Source of the DNA: Gemella sp. zg-570
Lineage (GTDB): Bacteria > Bacillota > Bacilli > Staphylococcales > Gemellaceae
Length of the DNA: 64,000 bases
Direction: 5' to 3'
Assembly: GCF_018866345.1 (NCBI RefSeq)
Contig: NZ_CP076443.1
Coordinates: forward strand, 705,501-769,500
How positions within the stretch are numbered: the stretch's first letter is position 1; each line of letters begins with the position of its first letter. A program made the translations under genes and the position numbers. The notes below the pieces were generated by a model. That model was not told the DNA's origin. It did not search any database and saw only the letters and a list, made by a program, of their open reading frames with translations. This document shows positions 11,314 to 21,060 of the stretch, piece by piece.

Positions 11314-13488
11314 TTACTCCTTAATTAAATTTGCATATTCAAGTAATAAAGTTTTTTCTCCATATTCTTCAAATTTTATAATTATGCTATCTTCTATAAT
11401 ATTTTTTACAATTCCTTTTCCAAATTTTTTATGAGATACTTTATCATATATATTAAAATTATATGCTTTTGATAATTTTTTTTCTTTTATTTTCGGACTG
11501 TATTTACTTATGTATGTAATATTATTATTATCAGAATTTATTTTATTTAAACTTGATAATTGCAGACTTCTTTCTTCTAATAATAGATCTTCGGGTATTT
11601 CTTTTATAAATCTTGATATTTCATTAAATTTTGTATTTCCAAATTGCATACGACGATTTGCATTAGATAGGTATAAATTATTTTTAGCCCTAGTTATAGC
11701 TACATAAGCTAGTCTTCTTTCTTCTTCCATTTTATTTTGTTCATCAGTTAAGTCATCACTATTCATAACAGATGGGAAAATATTTTCTTCAAGTGCTACT
11801 ATAAATACTGTATCGTATTCTAGTCCTTTTGAAGCGTGTATAGTAGATAAGGTAACAGCATTATCTAAATTTTCGTCATCAGAATCAGAGGCTAAAGACA
11901 TTTCTGTTATATAATCCATAATATTGTTATTTATTTCTGAGTATTCCTTAGCAGATGTAACTAATTCTGAAATATTTTCCATTCTACTTTCAGAATACTC
12001 ATCTTTAGAATTTTTAAGCATTTCTTCATAACCACTATCAACATAAATACCCATTATTATTTGGTCAATAGAAAAATTATCACCATCAGAATATTTTTCA
12101 AATGTATTATACAAGGATTGTAAGTCTTTAACAGATTTTTTAGATAAGCCTACTTTTTCTATATTAGCCAAAGTATTATACATAGTAGTGTTATTAATTG
12201 CCATATAATTTTCTATTTTTTCTAAAGCACCTTGGCCTATTCCTCTTCTAGGAACATTAATAATTCTTCTCAAGCTTAATTCATCATTATTATTTACAAG
12301 AACATTAATATAAGATAGTAAATCTTTTACTTCCTGTCTTTGTAAGAATTTTAACGAACCTATAATTTTATATGGTATAGAGTTAGTAAGTAATAAATTT
12401 TCCAAAGTTCTTGATAAGTAGTTTGCCCTATATAAAATAGCTATATCTTTATATTCTTTACCTGTTTTTACTAATGATTTAATTTTTCTTGATATATTTT
12501 CAGCTTCATCTAAATCATTAAAGGCATGATATAAATTAATTTTTGAGCCACCCTTATTTTCAGACCATAAATTTTTATCTTTTCTATCTACATTATTTTT
12601 AATTACTGAATTAGCAGCTGTTAAAATAATAGAATTTGACCTATAATTTTGGTCTAAAAATACAACTTCTACATTTTTAAAGTCTTTTTCAAAGTTCTTT
12701 ATATTATCTATACACGCACCTCTCCAAGAATAGATACTTTGGTCATCATCACCCACTATACAAATATTATTATGTAAAGCTGCTAGCATGGTAATTAATT
12801 TATACTGAATTAAATTAGTATCTTGATATTCGTCTACATGGATATACTTAAATTTATTTTGATATATTGCTAATATTTCTGGATATTTTTCAAATAATTC
12901 TATTACTTTTATAAGTAAATCATCAAAATCAAGAACAGCATTTTTTTTTAGATATTTTTCATATTCAGAATAAACTTCAGCTACTACTTTCATGAAACCA
13001 AATCTTGCAGCTTCTGCTACATCTTTTGCTTTTTTATATTCATTTTTTGAATTTGATATAATCTTTAATATAGATTTTGGTTCATAGTCATTTTCTGAAT
13101 AATTAAGATTTTTTAATATATTTTTTATTATTGACTTTTGTTCACTGGAATCTAATATAGTAAAATTTTTATTATAACCTAAATTTTCAATGTGTTCTCT
13201 TAAAATTCTAACACACATAGAGTGGAAAGTATTTATCCAAATATATTTAGAAGTTTCGCCTACTATATTATAAATACGTTCTTTCATTTCTTTTGCAGCT
13301 TTATTAGTGAATGTTATGGCTAATATATTATTTTCGTATACTTTTTTCTCGTATATTAAATAAGCTATTCTTTGGGTAATAACTCTTGTTTTACCACTAC
13401 CAGCACCTGCAATTATCATTAAAGGTCCTTCTGTCGTCAATATTGCCTTTTTTTGATTTTCATTCATATTTTCGATAAGTTTAGTCAT
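11314..13488 (-). CDS. pcrA: ATP-dependent DNA helicase PcrA
   Basis: Superfamily 1A 3'-5' helicase (UvrD/Rep/PcrA) for repair, rolling-circle replication and removal of RecA filaments. The 724 residues are normal. Walker A AGAGSGKT is at 27-34, Walker B DEYQDTN near 220, the QNYRS motif near 285, and LSTIHASKGLEY (motif V) and VAITRA (motif VI) lie near 545-600. The C-terminus has the KVSHKKFGKGIV segment that binds RNA polymerase in PcrA. The ribosome binding site AGGAG is well placed. It is the first gene of its unit. Confidence 0.98.
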   Translation of the reverse strand: MTKLIENMNENQKKAILTTEGPLMIIAGAGSGKTRVITQRIAYLIYEKKVYENNILAITFTNKAAKEMKERIYNIVGETSKYIWINTFHSMCVRILREHIENLGYNKNFTILDSSEQKSIIKNILKNLNYSENDYEPKSILKIISNSKNEYKKAKDVAEAARFGFMKVVAEVYSEYEKYLKKNAVLDFDDLLIKVIELFEKYPEILAIYQNKFKYIHVDEYQDTNLIQYKLITMLAALHNNICIVGDDDQSIYSWRGACIDNIKNFEKDFKNVEVVFLDQNYRSNSIILTAANSVIKNNVDRKDKNLWSENKGGSKINLYHAFNDLDEAENISRKIKSLVKTGKEYKDIAILYRANYLSRTLENLLLTNSIPYKIIGSLKFLQRQEVKDLLSYINVLVNNNDELSLRRIINVPRRGIGQGALEKIENYMAINNTTMYNTLANIEKVGLSKKSVKDLQSLYNTFEKYSDGDNFSIDQIIMGIYVDSGYEEMLKNSKDEYSESRMENISELVTSAKEYSEINNNIMDYITEMSLASDSDDENLDNAVTLSTIHASKGLEYDTVFIVALEENIFPSVMNSDDLTDEQNKMEEERRLAYVAITRAKNNLYLSNANRRMQFGNTKFNEISRFIKEIPEDLLLEERSLQLSSLNKINSDNNNITYISKYSPKIKEKKLSKAYNFNIYDKVSHKKFGKGIVKNIIEDSIIIKFEEYGEKTLLLEYANLIKE

Positions 13489-13562
13489 AAAATTCTCCTA
13501 AAAGTTAGTTGTTCTTTAATATTTTATCATAAATAAGATTTTTTTGCTTCATAGCACTTTTG

Positions 13563-13600
13563 AAAAAAAATAAAACTCAAATTAATGAGTTTTATTTTTT
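13563..13600 (-). terminator. Terminator of the recA unit
   Basis: A 15-bp perfect stem (13565-13579 with 13586-13600) and a 6-nt loop with T-rich flanks on both strands. It begins at the stop codon of the Prli42-like ORF and separates the recA unit from pcrA. Confidence 0.9.
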
Positions 13601-13691
13601 ATAGAAACATATATATACTGGCTATAAATCCACTTGCTAATATTGAAAATATCATAAGCCAAATAACTAATTTAAATATTTTTTTATTCAT
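13599..13691 (-). CDS. Prli42-like membrane miniprotein (DUF4044 type)
   Basis: A 30-residue ORF that begins [12 protein letters not shown] and ends FIASIYMFL: a short basic N-terminus and one membrane helix of about 22 residues. The charge pattern, length and terminal MFL resemble Listeria Prli42, a miniprotein that tethers the stressosome to the membrane, as I recall its sequence. The ATG overlaps the recA stop by 8 bases, so translation would be coupled, and the terminator starts at its stop codon, which puts it inside the recA transcript. No rsbRST genes are seen in the window. The family assignment is by eye on a very short sequence. Confidence 0.65.
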   Translation of the reverse strand: MNKKIFKLVIWLMIFSILASGFIASIYMFL

Positions 13692-14769
13692 TATTTTCTA
13701 AAATTTCTTCTCCTGATTGAGTATTTTTTTCTTCGTGATTACTTCCGTTTAAGAAAACTTGTCTTATTTTTGCATATATTTCATCATACAATTCTTTATT
13801 TTCTTTTAATACTTTTTTAGATGCTTCTCTACCTTGTCCAAGTTTTTCACCTTGATAAGAGTACCATGAACCTGCTTTTTTTATAATATTATATTCAGCA
13901 GCTATATCAAGAGTTTCACCAACAGGGGAAATTCCTTCTCCGTACATTATATCTACTTCTGCTAGCTTAAATGGAGGAGCAACTTTATTTTTTACAATTT
14001 TAATTTTAGTTCTATTACCTAAGACATCTGAACCTTCTTTTATTTGGTCGCCTTTTCTTACTTCCATTCTTATAGTAGAGTAAAATTTAAGGGCTCTACC
14101 TCCTGTTGTAACTTCAGGATTTCCATATATTACTCCTACTTTTTCTCTAAGTTGATTTATAAAAATTGCTATAACATTTGATTTGTTTATAATACTTGTT
14201 AATTTTCTTAGTGCTTGAGACATCAGTCTAGCTTGTAAACCTATATGTGCATCACCAATTTCTCCTTCAATCTCAGTTCTTGGTACTAGAGCTGCAACAG
14301 AGTCAATTACTACTATGTCAATAGCTCCTGATTGAACAAGTTTTTCTGTTATATCAAGAGCTTGCTCTCCTGAGTCTGGTTGTGATAAGAAAAATCTTCC
14401 TTTAGTAAAATTAACTCCTAGTGCTTTTGCATATTCAGGGTCTAAAGCATTCTCTGCATCAATAAAGGCTGCAACTCCTCCTTGTTTTTGAACTTCGGCT
14501 ATGGCGTGTAAAGCTACAGTAGTTTTACCTGAAGACTCTGGGCCAAATATTTCAATAATTCTTCCTCTAGGGTAACCACCAATTCCTAAGGCTTTGTCTA
14601 TTGCAAGAGAACCAGAAGAAACAGCTTCTACTTTAACAGAAGTGTTACCCTCTAAATCCATTATAGCGCCTTTACCATAATTTTTTTCAATTTCTTTGAT
14701 AGCTCTAGCTAAAGCTTCTTCTCTACTTAAACTCTCTGAACTATCTTTTGTTTTTTTTTCTTTAACCAT
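13684..14769 (-). CDS. recA: Recombinase RecA
   Basis: Forms ATP-dependent filaments on ssDNA for strand exchange. The 361 residues have Walker A GPESSGKT at 76-83, the Walker B region [12 protein letters not shown] near 150, loop L2 [16 protein letters not shown] near 205-225, and an acidic C-terminal tail. The N-terminal [10 protein letters not shown] extension is Ser/Lys rich. It follows the FAH-family gene by 14 bases and probably shares its promoter. I see no LexA-type GAACN4GTTC box upstream of either gene, so SOS control is not supported. Confidence 0.98.
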   Translation of the reverse strand: MVKEKKTKDSSESLSREEALARAIKEIEKNYGKGAIMDLEGNTSVKVEAVSSGSLAIDKALGIGGYPRGRIIEIFGPESSGKTTVALHAIAEVQKQGGVAAFIDAENALDPEYAKALGVNFTKGRFFLSQPDSGEQALDITEKLVQSGAIDIVVIDSVAALVPRTEIEGEIGDAHIGLQARLMSQALRKLTSIINKSNVIAIFINQLREKVGVIYGNPEVTTGGRALKFYSTIRMEVRKGDQIKEGSDVLGNRTKIKIVKNKVAPPFKLAEVDIMYGEGISPVGETLDIAAEYNIIKKAGSWYSYQGEKLGQGREASKKVLKENKELYDEIYAKIRQVFLNGSNHEEKNTQSGEEILENNE

Positions 14770-14783
14770 CAGTATTCTCCTTT

Positions 14784-15698
14784 TTAGTCACCAATAATAT
14801 TTGTTAGTGTTCCTATACCGTCTATAGTTATTTTTATTTCATCACTTGTTTTTAAAAATTGCTGTGGTGTCATTGCAGAACCTATACCTGCTGGTGTCCC
14901 AGTAGCTATTATATCACCAGCTTCCAATGGGATAATTTTGCTTATTTCAGCTAATAAGTCATCAATTCTAAATAACATTTCTGATGTAGAAGCATTTTGT
15001 CTAATCTCTCCATTTACCTTAGTTACTATATTCATAGATTCTGGTGAACGAACTTCATCTTTTGTAACTAAATAAGGTCCCAATGCTGCAGATTTTTCCA
15101 AAGATTTTCCTAAGAAAAATTGACCGTGTTTATATTGCATATCGTGGGCAGTAATATCATTCATTATTGTATAACCAAAAACATAATCTAAGGCTAGAGG
15201 TTTTAATATATTTCTAGAATTTTTAGCAATAACAATAGCTAACTCTCCCTCATAGTCAAGTTGTTTAGTTAAATCTTTATGAGAGGGTATAACTTCATTA
15301 TTTGCAGATATAGTTGTAGCAGCTTTTGTAAAAATAACAACATCTTTTGGAGTTTTGATATTTACATTTTTTATTTCTTTAATAAGAGATGGATAATTAT
15401 GACCTACACAAAATATATTTTTAGGAGTACGTGTGATAGGTGCCCTCCATATAATATCATTAAGATTAATTTTATATTTTTCTGCATCTTCACGTTTTTC
15501 CACAATAGAAATAATATTTCTAACTTTTTCTATAAAATTAACTCCATAAACTTCTATTGCTTCTCGTAGAGTTGCAGGTATAAAATCATCTTTATCAAAA
15601 TCTTTTAAAATTTCTATTAAATTCCAAGCCTTTTCTTCTCTTTTAACTTTTACACCATATAATTCAAGTTCCTTATGCTTAAAAGATAAAAATTTCAT
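14784..15698 (-). CDS. Fumarylacetoacetate hydrolase family protein (YisK-like)
   Basis: A 304-residue enzyme of the FAH superfamily, which includes metal-dependent decarboxylases and hydrolases of 2-oxo acids; YisK of B. subtilis is the nearest type by layout (about 300 residues). The C-terminal FAH domain starts near residue 105. Metal ligands are expected in [11 protein letters not shown] (two acidic residues), and the [21 protein letters not shown] and [13 protein letters not shown] segments are typical. It is the first gene of the unit with recA, an unusual partner. Exact substrate unknown; oxaloacetate is a guess from YisK. Confidence 0.85.
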   Translation of the reverse strand: MKFLSFKHKELELYGVKVKREEKAWNLIEILKDFDKDDFIPATLREAIEVYGVNFIEKVRNIISIVEKREDAEKYKINLNDIIWRAPITRTPKNIFCVGHNYPSLIKEIKNVNIKTPKDVVIFTKAATTISANNEVIPSHKDLTKQLDYEGELAIVIAKNSRNILKPLALDYVFGYTIMNDITAHDMQYKHGQFFLGKSLEKSAALGPYLVTKDEVRSPESMNIVTKVNGEIRQNASTSEMLFRIDDLLAEISKIIPLEAGDIIATGTPAGIGSAMTPQQFLKTSDEIKITIDGIGTLTNIIGD

Positions 15699-15734
15699 CT
15701 TTTACCTCCTTATAAAATCGTTTCATTTTAATAA

Positions 15735-15743
15735 ATTATATCA
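15735..15743 (-). promoter_or_regulatory. Possible promoter of FAH-recA unit (extended -10)
   Basis: Minus strand TGA then TATAAT (plus-strand ATTATA at 15735-15740), about 37 bases before the FAH start codon. The -35 region is poor. Confidence 0.45.
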
Positions 15744-15765
15744 TATATATAGTATTAAGGCTATA

Positions 15766-15808
15766 AATAAATGAATAGTTGATTAAAAAAATCAACTATT
15801 CATTTATT
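15766..15808 (-). terminator. Terminator of suf operon
   Basis: A 19-bp perfect stem (15766-15784 with 15790-15808) and a 5-base A loop. It reaches into the sufB stop codon and ends the sufCDSUB transcript. Confidence 0.9.
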
Positions 15809-17204
15809 ATCCTATTGAACCTTCCATTTCGAAAGAAATTAGTCTATTTAATTCAACTGCATATTCCATTGGCAATTCTTTTGTAAATGGTTCGATAAAG
15901 CCCATTACTATCATTTCTGTAGCTTGCGTTTCATCTAAGCCTCTACTCATTAAATAGAAAAGTTGTTCTTCTGAAACTTTTGAAACTTTTGCTTCATGTT
16001 CCAAAGAAACATTTGAATTTTTGATAATATTGTAAGGTATTGTATCTGATGTTGAAAATTCATCTAAAATTAAAGTATCACATTCTATATTTGAACGAGA
16101 ACCTTCAGAATTTTTTCCAAAATTAATCCAACCTCTATAATTAACTTTTCCACCTTTTCTTGACATAGATTTAGAAACAACAGAAGATGATGTTCTAGGT
16201 GCTAAATGAATCATTTTACAACCAGCATCAAGAACTTGTCCTTCACTTGCAAGAGCAATAGAAAGTGTATTACCGCTAGCTCCCTCACCTACAAGAACGC
16301 AAGCAGGATATTTCATTGTTAATTTAGAGCCTAGGTTTCCGTCAACCCATTCCATTGTTGCATTTTCTTCCACAATGGCTCTCTTAGTTACTAAGTTGTA
16401 AACATTAGTAGACCAGTTTTGTATAGTTGTATATCTAAATCTTGCATTTTTTTTGACAAATATTTCTACAACTGCAGCATGTAAAGAACTTGCAGAATAA
16501 GTTGGAGCTGTACAGCCCTCTACATAATGTATAGATGAATTTTCATCTATTATTATTAAAGTACGTTCAAACTGTCCCATTTTTTCTGTATTAATTCTAA
16601 AATATGCTTGTAGTGGTGCTTCTATGGAAACATTAGGAGGGCAGTAAATAAAAGAACCTCCAGACCAAACAGCAGAATTTAAAGCAGAAAATTTATTATC
16701 ATTTGATTCTACACATTTTGAAAAATATTTTTTAAATAGTTCTTCATGATTTTTCAAAGCTGTATCTGTATCTTCAAATATAATACCTAATTCTTCAAAT
16801 TTTTTGTGCATATTATGATAAACTACTTCTGATTCATATTGAGCAGAAACTCCTGCTAAATATTTTTGTTCTGCTTCTGGTATTCCTAATTTTTCAAAAG
16901 TTTTTTTAATCTCATTCGGTACTTCGTCCCAGCTTCGCTCAGTTTTTTCTGAGGGTTTTACATAGTAGGTCATATCTTCAAAATCTATTTCTGATAAATC
17001 TCCCCCCCATGTTGGCATAGGTAAACGATAAAATTCTTTTAGTGCGTTTAATCTATAATCTAACATCCACTTAGGTTCATTTTTCTTCTTAGATATTGTT
17101 TCTACTATTTCTTTTGTTAATCCTTTTTCTGTTTTAAAAATCGAAATATCAACATCAGAAAAACCATATTTATAATCGGTAAACATTGCTTCATTTTTAT
17201 TCAA
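15807..17204 (-). CDS. sufB: Fe-S cluster assembly protein SufB
   Basis: Scaffold subunit of SufBC2D, where Fe-S clusters are built. It contains the conserved [35 protein letters not shown] and [21 protein letters not shown] segments near the N-terminus and a long beta-helix core. The open frame begins with a GTG at 17213, but AAGGAG (17215-17220) is only one base from it; the TTG at 17204 is 10 bases away and gives 465 residues starting [14 protein letters not shown], which fits the family. It overlaps the sufU end by 8 bases and is last in sufCDSUB. Confidence 0.95.
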   Translation of the reverse strand: MNKNEAMFTDYKYGFSDVDISIFKTEKGLTKEIVETISKKKNEPKWMLDYRLNALKEFYRLPMPTWGGDLSEIDFEDMTYYVKPSEKTERSWDEVPNEIKKTFEKLGIPEAEQKYLAGVSAQYESEVVYHNMHKKFEELGIIFEDTDTALKNHEELFKKYFSKCVESNDNKFSALNSAVWSGGSFIYCPPNVSIEAPLQAYFRINTEKMGQFERTLIIIDENSSIHYVEGCTAPTYSASSLHAAVVEIFVKKNARFRYTTIQNWSTNVYNLVTKRAIVEENATMEWVDGNLGSKLTMKYPACVLVGEGASGNTLSIALASEGQVLDAGCKMIHLAPRTSSSVVSKSMSRKGGKVNYRGWINFGKNSEGSRSNIECDTLILDEFSTSDTIPYNIIKNSNVSLEHEAKVSKVSEEQLFYLMSRGLDETQATEMIVMGFIEPFTKELPMEYAVELNRLISFEMEGSIG

Positions 17205-17637
17205 AATTATCACGCTCCTTATTTATTATTTTTTCTGAAATTTTCCAAGCAAGAGTAGCACATTTTACTCTTGCAGGTAATTTGGATATATTTTCTAATG
17301 AATTACTATCTTCTAATATATGACTATCATATTCTTTGCCCATTATCATATTTAAAAAATTATTTATTTTATTGTTAGCTTCATCTAATGTTGCACCCCT
17401 TAATTCATCTGTCAACATAGATGCAGAAGCTATCGAGATTGAACAGCCACTACCAACAAATTTAATATCTTTTATTGTGTAGTTTTCTATGTTCATGTAT
17501 ATTGTAATTTTATCACCACATGAAGGGTTAAGCATTTCAAGTTTATAATCAGTATTCAACTCTCCCATATTATGAGGATATTTACTATGGTCTAAGATGA
17601 CTTGTTTATAGATATCTTGCAAATTAAGAAAGCTCAT
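17197..17637 (-). CDS. sufU: Fe-S assembly sulfur acceptor SufU
   Basis: Zinc-dependent sulfurtransferase that takes persulfide sulfur from SufS and passes it to SufBCD in Gram-positives. The 146 residues contain the three expected Cys: [21 protein letters not shown] and [10 protein letters not shown], plus the Asp of CGD as fourth zinc ligand. The insertion between the second and third Cys typical of SufU against IscU is present. It overlaps the sufS end by 14 bases. Confidence 0.95.
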   Translation of the reverse strand: MSFLNLQDIYKQVILDHSKYPHNMGELNTDYKLEMLNPSCGDKITIYMNIENYTIKDIKFVGSGCSISIASASMLTDELRGATLDEANNKINNFLNMIMGKEYDSHILEDSNSLENISKLPARVKCATLAWKISEKIINKERDNFE

Positions 17638-18853
17638 TATTGAAAAACTTCTTTATTTCTTTTAAAGTCTGTATGAATATATCAATCTCACTAATTGTAT
17701 TATAGAAATATAAGCTTGCTCTGACTACTGAAAAAGTGTTTAATCTATTTAATAATGGTTGTGTACACTGATGTCCTGCACGAACACATATTCCTTTTGT
17801 ATCTAAAAATGAAGCTATGTCATGAGGGTGTATAGAATCTAAATTGAATGAAATAAGGGATACCCTATTATTTATATTCTTAGTTCCATATATTGTGATA
17901 CCATCTATTTCAGATAAATTTTTATATAGATATTTAGTAAGTTCTTTTGTATATTTTTCAATATTGTCAATGCCTATTTTTTCAATATAGTCTATTGCAG
18001 CCATAAGCCCTACTGCTTGTTCTAAAAGTGGCGTACCCGCTTCATATTTATTTGGTATATCTGCCCAAGTTGAAGAAAAATCTTCTACTATACTAATCAT
18101 TCCTCCACCAAATTTAGCTGGTGCTAAATTTTCTAAATGTTTTTTCTTACCGTATAAAACTCCTATACCAGTAGGAGCTAGCATTTTATGACCAGAAAAA
18201 ACTAAAAAATCACATTTTATTTTTTGTACATCAACAGACAGATGAGGTACTGCTTGGGCTGCGTCAATAATATAAAATATATTTTTATCTTCTAATAAGT
18301 TACCAATTTTTTCTACTGGTGAAATGTTACCTAAGACGTTAGAAGCATAAGTTATTGAAACTATTTTAGTTTTTTCAGTCAATAATTTTTCCAGTTCTTC
18401 TACTTCAATTTCGTAATTTTCATTAACTTCTAAGATATTAAGTTTTGCACCTGTTCGGTTACACAATTCTTGCCATGGTATAAAATTAGCATGATGTTCT
18501 ATTGAACTTATAATAATTTCATCATCACTAGCAATATTATTTTCTAACATTCTGGCTAAATTATTAATACTTTCTGTTGTGCCACTTGTATAAATAATTT
18601 CTTCTTGATACTTAGCATTAATAAATCTTCTAACTGTTTCTTTTGATTTATAATATAAATCTTCTGCTTCTGTCCCTAGTGTGTATACTGAACGATGAAT
18701 ATTAGAATTATAATTACTATAAAAATCTACTATTTTATCCACAACACACTTTGGTTTTTGTGTAGTGGCAGCATTATCAAAAAATATTATTTTATTTTCA
18801 TTGATTTCTTTATTTAATATAGGAAATTCTTTTCTGATATTCTCTATATTCAT
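17624..18853 (-). CDS. sufS: Cysteine desulfurase SufS
   Basis: PLP enzyme that converts cysteine to alanine and a persulfide for SufU. The 409 residues are of class II type. The PLP lysine is in FSGHKMLAPTGIG near 225, and the catalytic Cys in RAGHQCTQPLL near 360. ATTQKPKCVVD and NIHRSVYTLG near the N-terminus are typical. Its ATG overlaps the sufD stop (TAATG), so translation is coupled. Confidence 0.97.
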   Translation of the reverse strand: MNIENIRKEFPILNKEINENKIIFFDNAATTQKPKCVVDKIVDFYSNYNSNIHRSVYTLGTEAEDLYYKSKETVRRFINAKYQEEIIYTSGTTESINNLARMLENNIASDDEIIISSIEHHANFIPWQELCNRTGAKLNILEVNENYEIEVEELEKLLTEKTKIVSITYASNVLGNISPVEKIGNLLEDKNIFYIIDAAQAVPHLSVDVQKIKCDFLVFSGHKMLAPTGIGVLYGKKKHLENLAPAKFGGGMISIVEDFSSTWADIPNKYEAGTPLLEQAVGLMAAIDYIEKIGIDNIEKYTKELTKYLYKNLSEIDGITIYGTKNINNRVSLISFNLDSIHPHDIASFLDTKGICVRAGHQCTQPLLNRLNTFSVVRASLYFYNTISEIDIFIQTLKEIKKFFNNELS

Positions 18854-20148
18854 TACTTACTCACTCGCTTTATAATTTTTTTATCAATTAATTGTGTAGT
18901 TTTATTTTTAACTTTTTCTAAACTTAATTGTTCAATTACTGGTGATAGGAAACCATGAACAAGTAATCTGCTAGCTTCTTTTTCAGAAAGCCCCCTACTT
19001 TTCAGATAATATATTTGTTCTTCGTCAATCTTACCTAAAGATGCTCCATGCCCTGCTGCAACATCATTTTCATCAATTAATAGCATTGGATTTGCATCTG
19101 ATTTTGCATTTTCTGATAATGATAACAATCTGGAACTTTGATAAGCATTTGAACCAGTAGCTCCTTTGACGATAAATCCTATTCCATTAAATACTACATG
19201 AGAAGAATCTAACAATACTCCATGTTGTAAAATGTCTCCGTTAGTATTAAGACCTTGATTTACCAACTCACTATTAAAGTAAAGTTTTTGATTGCCACTA
19301 CCTAGAGTTACTATTTTAAGATTACTTTCTGCACCATCTCCTAAAATATTAGTCGTATTATCTTGGTAAACATCTGCACTATCCATAGCGGCAACATTCC
19401 AATTTAATGTAGCGTTTCTTCCTGTTTCACCGTTTCTTAATATTGTTCCTCTAGCATTTTCTTCAAAGTTTGTTATAGAAGTGTAGTTTATATTAGAATT
19501 TTCACCGACTAAAACTTCTGAAATTATATTGAATGCTTTTTTATTGTTTTTAGATATATAATTTTCAACAAAATTTAAGTTAGAATTATTTTTAATATTT
19601 ATTGTAACGTGATTAAATAATGAATAATCATTTTCTGTTATAACATAATATTGAAGTGGTATATCTATATTTTCATTAGCAAATACTTCTACATAAATAC
19701 CAGAATTTAGTAATAAATAGTGTAGAGATGTTAGTTTATCCTTGTTAGGTCTAGTTATCTGAGCAAAAATATTTTTGAAGTTTTTATTATCATTTATAGC
19801 TTCAAATATATTTTGAACTAATATTTTATTTTTATATACTTCTGGAATGTTTAAGTAAGCTAATTTATTATTTTTTTGAATAATAATTATACTTTCGTCA
19901 TTAAAATCAATTTCTTCTGCATAGTCGTCTTTGTTAAAATTATTTTCTGTTTCGTTAAAGAAGTTATTAATATTAAAATCTAGTAATGACCACTCTTCTA
20001 AATTCATTGATTCTAATTTAGGAAAATTTAAAGAGTAATTTTCATACATAGCTTTTTTTCTAAGTAAATGATACCACTCTGCTTCTTTAGTATTGTCTGA
20101 AATATTTCTTAATGATTTGGTGCTAATTTTTAATTTGTTTTTATCCAT
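18853..20148 (-). CDS. sufD: Fe-S cluster assembly protein SufD
   Basis: Partner of SufB in the SufBC2D scaffold. The 431 residues have a divergent N-terminal half rich in Asn and Lys and a conserved C-terminal half with AGHGASLGKIDEEQIYYLKS, including the His and Lys-Ile-Asp positions shared by SufB/D. It starts one base after sufC with a GAGG ribosome binding site. Like SufD in general it lacks the cluster-binding features of SufB. Confidence 0.95.
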   Translation of the reverse strand: MDKNKLKISTKSLRNISDNTKEAEWYHLLRKKAMYENYSLNFPKLESMNLEEWSLLDFNINNFFNETENNFNKDDYAEEIDFNDESIIIIQKNNKLAYLNIPEVYKNKILVQNIFEAINDNKNFKNIFAQITRPNKDKLTSLHYLLLNSGIYVEVFANENIDIPLQYYVITENDYSLFNHVTINIKNNSNLNFVENYISKNNKKAFNIISEVLVGENSNINYTSITNFEENARGTILRNGETGRNATLNWNVAAMDSADVYQDNTTNILGDGAESNLKIVTLGSGNQKLYFNSELVNQGLNTNGDILQHGVLLDSSHVVFNGIGFIVKGATGSNAYQSSRLLSLSENAKSDANPMLLIDENDVAAGHGASLGKIDEEQIYYLKSRGLSEKEASRLLVHGFLSPVIEQLSLEKVKNKTTQLIDKKIIKRVSK

Positions 20149-20149
20149 T

Positions 20150-20890
20150 TTAGACCTCTTCTTTTAACCAGTCGTAACCTTCTTTTTCCAAGCGTAAAGC
20201 TAATTCAGGACCACCCGATTTAACAATTTTACCGTCCATTAAAACATGAACGAAATCAGGAATTATATAATCTAGTAATCTTTGATAATGAGTGATGATT
20301 AAGCAAGCAAAATTTTCTCCACGCATTTCGTTTACACCCTTAGATACAACTTTTAAAGCGTCAATATCCAAACCTGAATCTATTTCATCTAAAATAGCAA
20401 ATTTAGGTTCTAACATCATCATTTGTAAAATTTCATTACGTTTTTTCTCTCCACCAGAAAAACCATCATTAACATAACGTTGTGACATGTTTAAATCCAT
20501 ATCCAAAAATTCCATTGTTTTATCTAATTTTTTGATATATTCCATAACAGGAATATTGTCTTCTCTGTGAACATTAATTGCAGATTTAATAAATTCTGAA
20601 GTAGGTACTCCAGGAATTTCTGAAGGGTATTGCATAGCTAAAAACAAACCAGCTTTTGCTCTTTCGTCAACTTCCATTTCAAGTATTTCTTCATTATCAA
20701 GTAAGACACTACCACCGTCAACTTCATACTTCGGATGTCCCATTATCGCAGAAGCTAGTGTTGATTTCCCAGCTCCATTAGGTCCCATGATTGCATGAAT
20801 TTCTCCAGAATTAATTTTTAAATTCAAACCTTTTAAAATTTTCTTATTATGTATAGAAACTTCTAAATTTTTTATATCAAGTACAGACAT
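20150..20890 (-). CDS. sufC: Fe-S assembly ATPase SufC
   Basis: Soluble ABC-type ATPase that drives the conformational change of SufB-SufD. The 246 residues have Walker A GPNGAGKS (about 36-43), signature FSGGEKKRNEI (about 145-155), and Walker B FAILDEIDSGLDIDAL with the SufC-typical DEIDSGLD. The ribosome binding site AAAGGAG is well placed. First gene of sufCDSUB. Confidence 0.97.
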   Translation of the reverse strand: MSVLDIKNLEVSIHNKKILKGLNLKINSGEIHAIMGPNGAGKSTLASAIMGHPKYEVDGGSVLLDNEEILEMEVDERAKAGLFLAMQYPSEIPGVPTSEFIKSAINVHREDNIPVMEYIKKLDKTMEFLDMDLNMSQRYVNDGFSGGEKKRNEILQMMMLEPKFAILDEIDSGLDIDALKVVSKGVNEMRGENFACLIITHYQRLLDYIIPDFVHVLMDGKIVKSGGPELALRLEKEGYDWLKEEV

Positions 20891-20933
20891 GTATTTTCTC
20901 CTTTAGATTTTTTAACAGTATAAATTATAACAA

Positions 20934-20942
20934 AAGAAAATT
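20934..20942 (-). promoter_or_regulatory. Likely suf operon promoter (extended -10)
   Basis: Minus strand TGT then a perfect TATAAT (plus-strand ATTATA at 20934-20939), about 44 bases before the sufC start. No convincing -35 hexamer is seen 17 bases upstream. Confidence 0.5.
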
Positions 20943-21001
20943 TATATTCCTAATGTTTTGCACAAAAAATTATAAACACTACATAGTAAATAGGGTTTAA
21001 T

Positions 21002-21045
21002 AAAAAAATATTTAGTGTGAATTTTTACACACTAAATATTTTTTT
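21002..21045 (-). terminator. Terminator of ackA
   Basis: An 18-bp perfect stem (21002-21019 with 21028-21045) and an 8-nt loop, with A/T runs at both ends so that it can work in either direction. The stem core TATTTAGTG is the same as in the pgsA terminator at 151-188. Confidence 0.9.
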
Positions 21046-21060
21046 ATACTTTATTGATTT

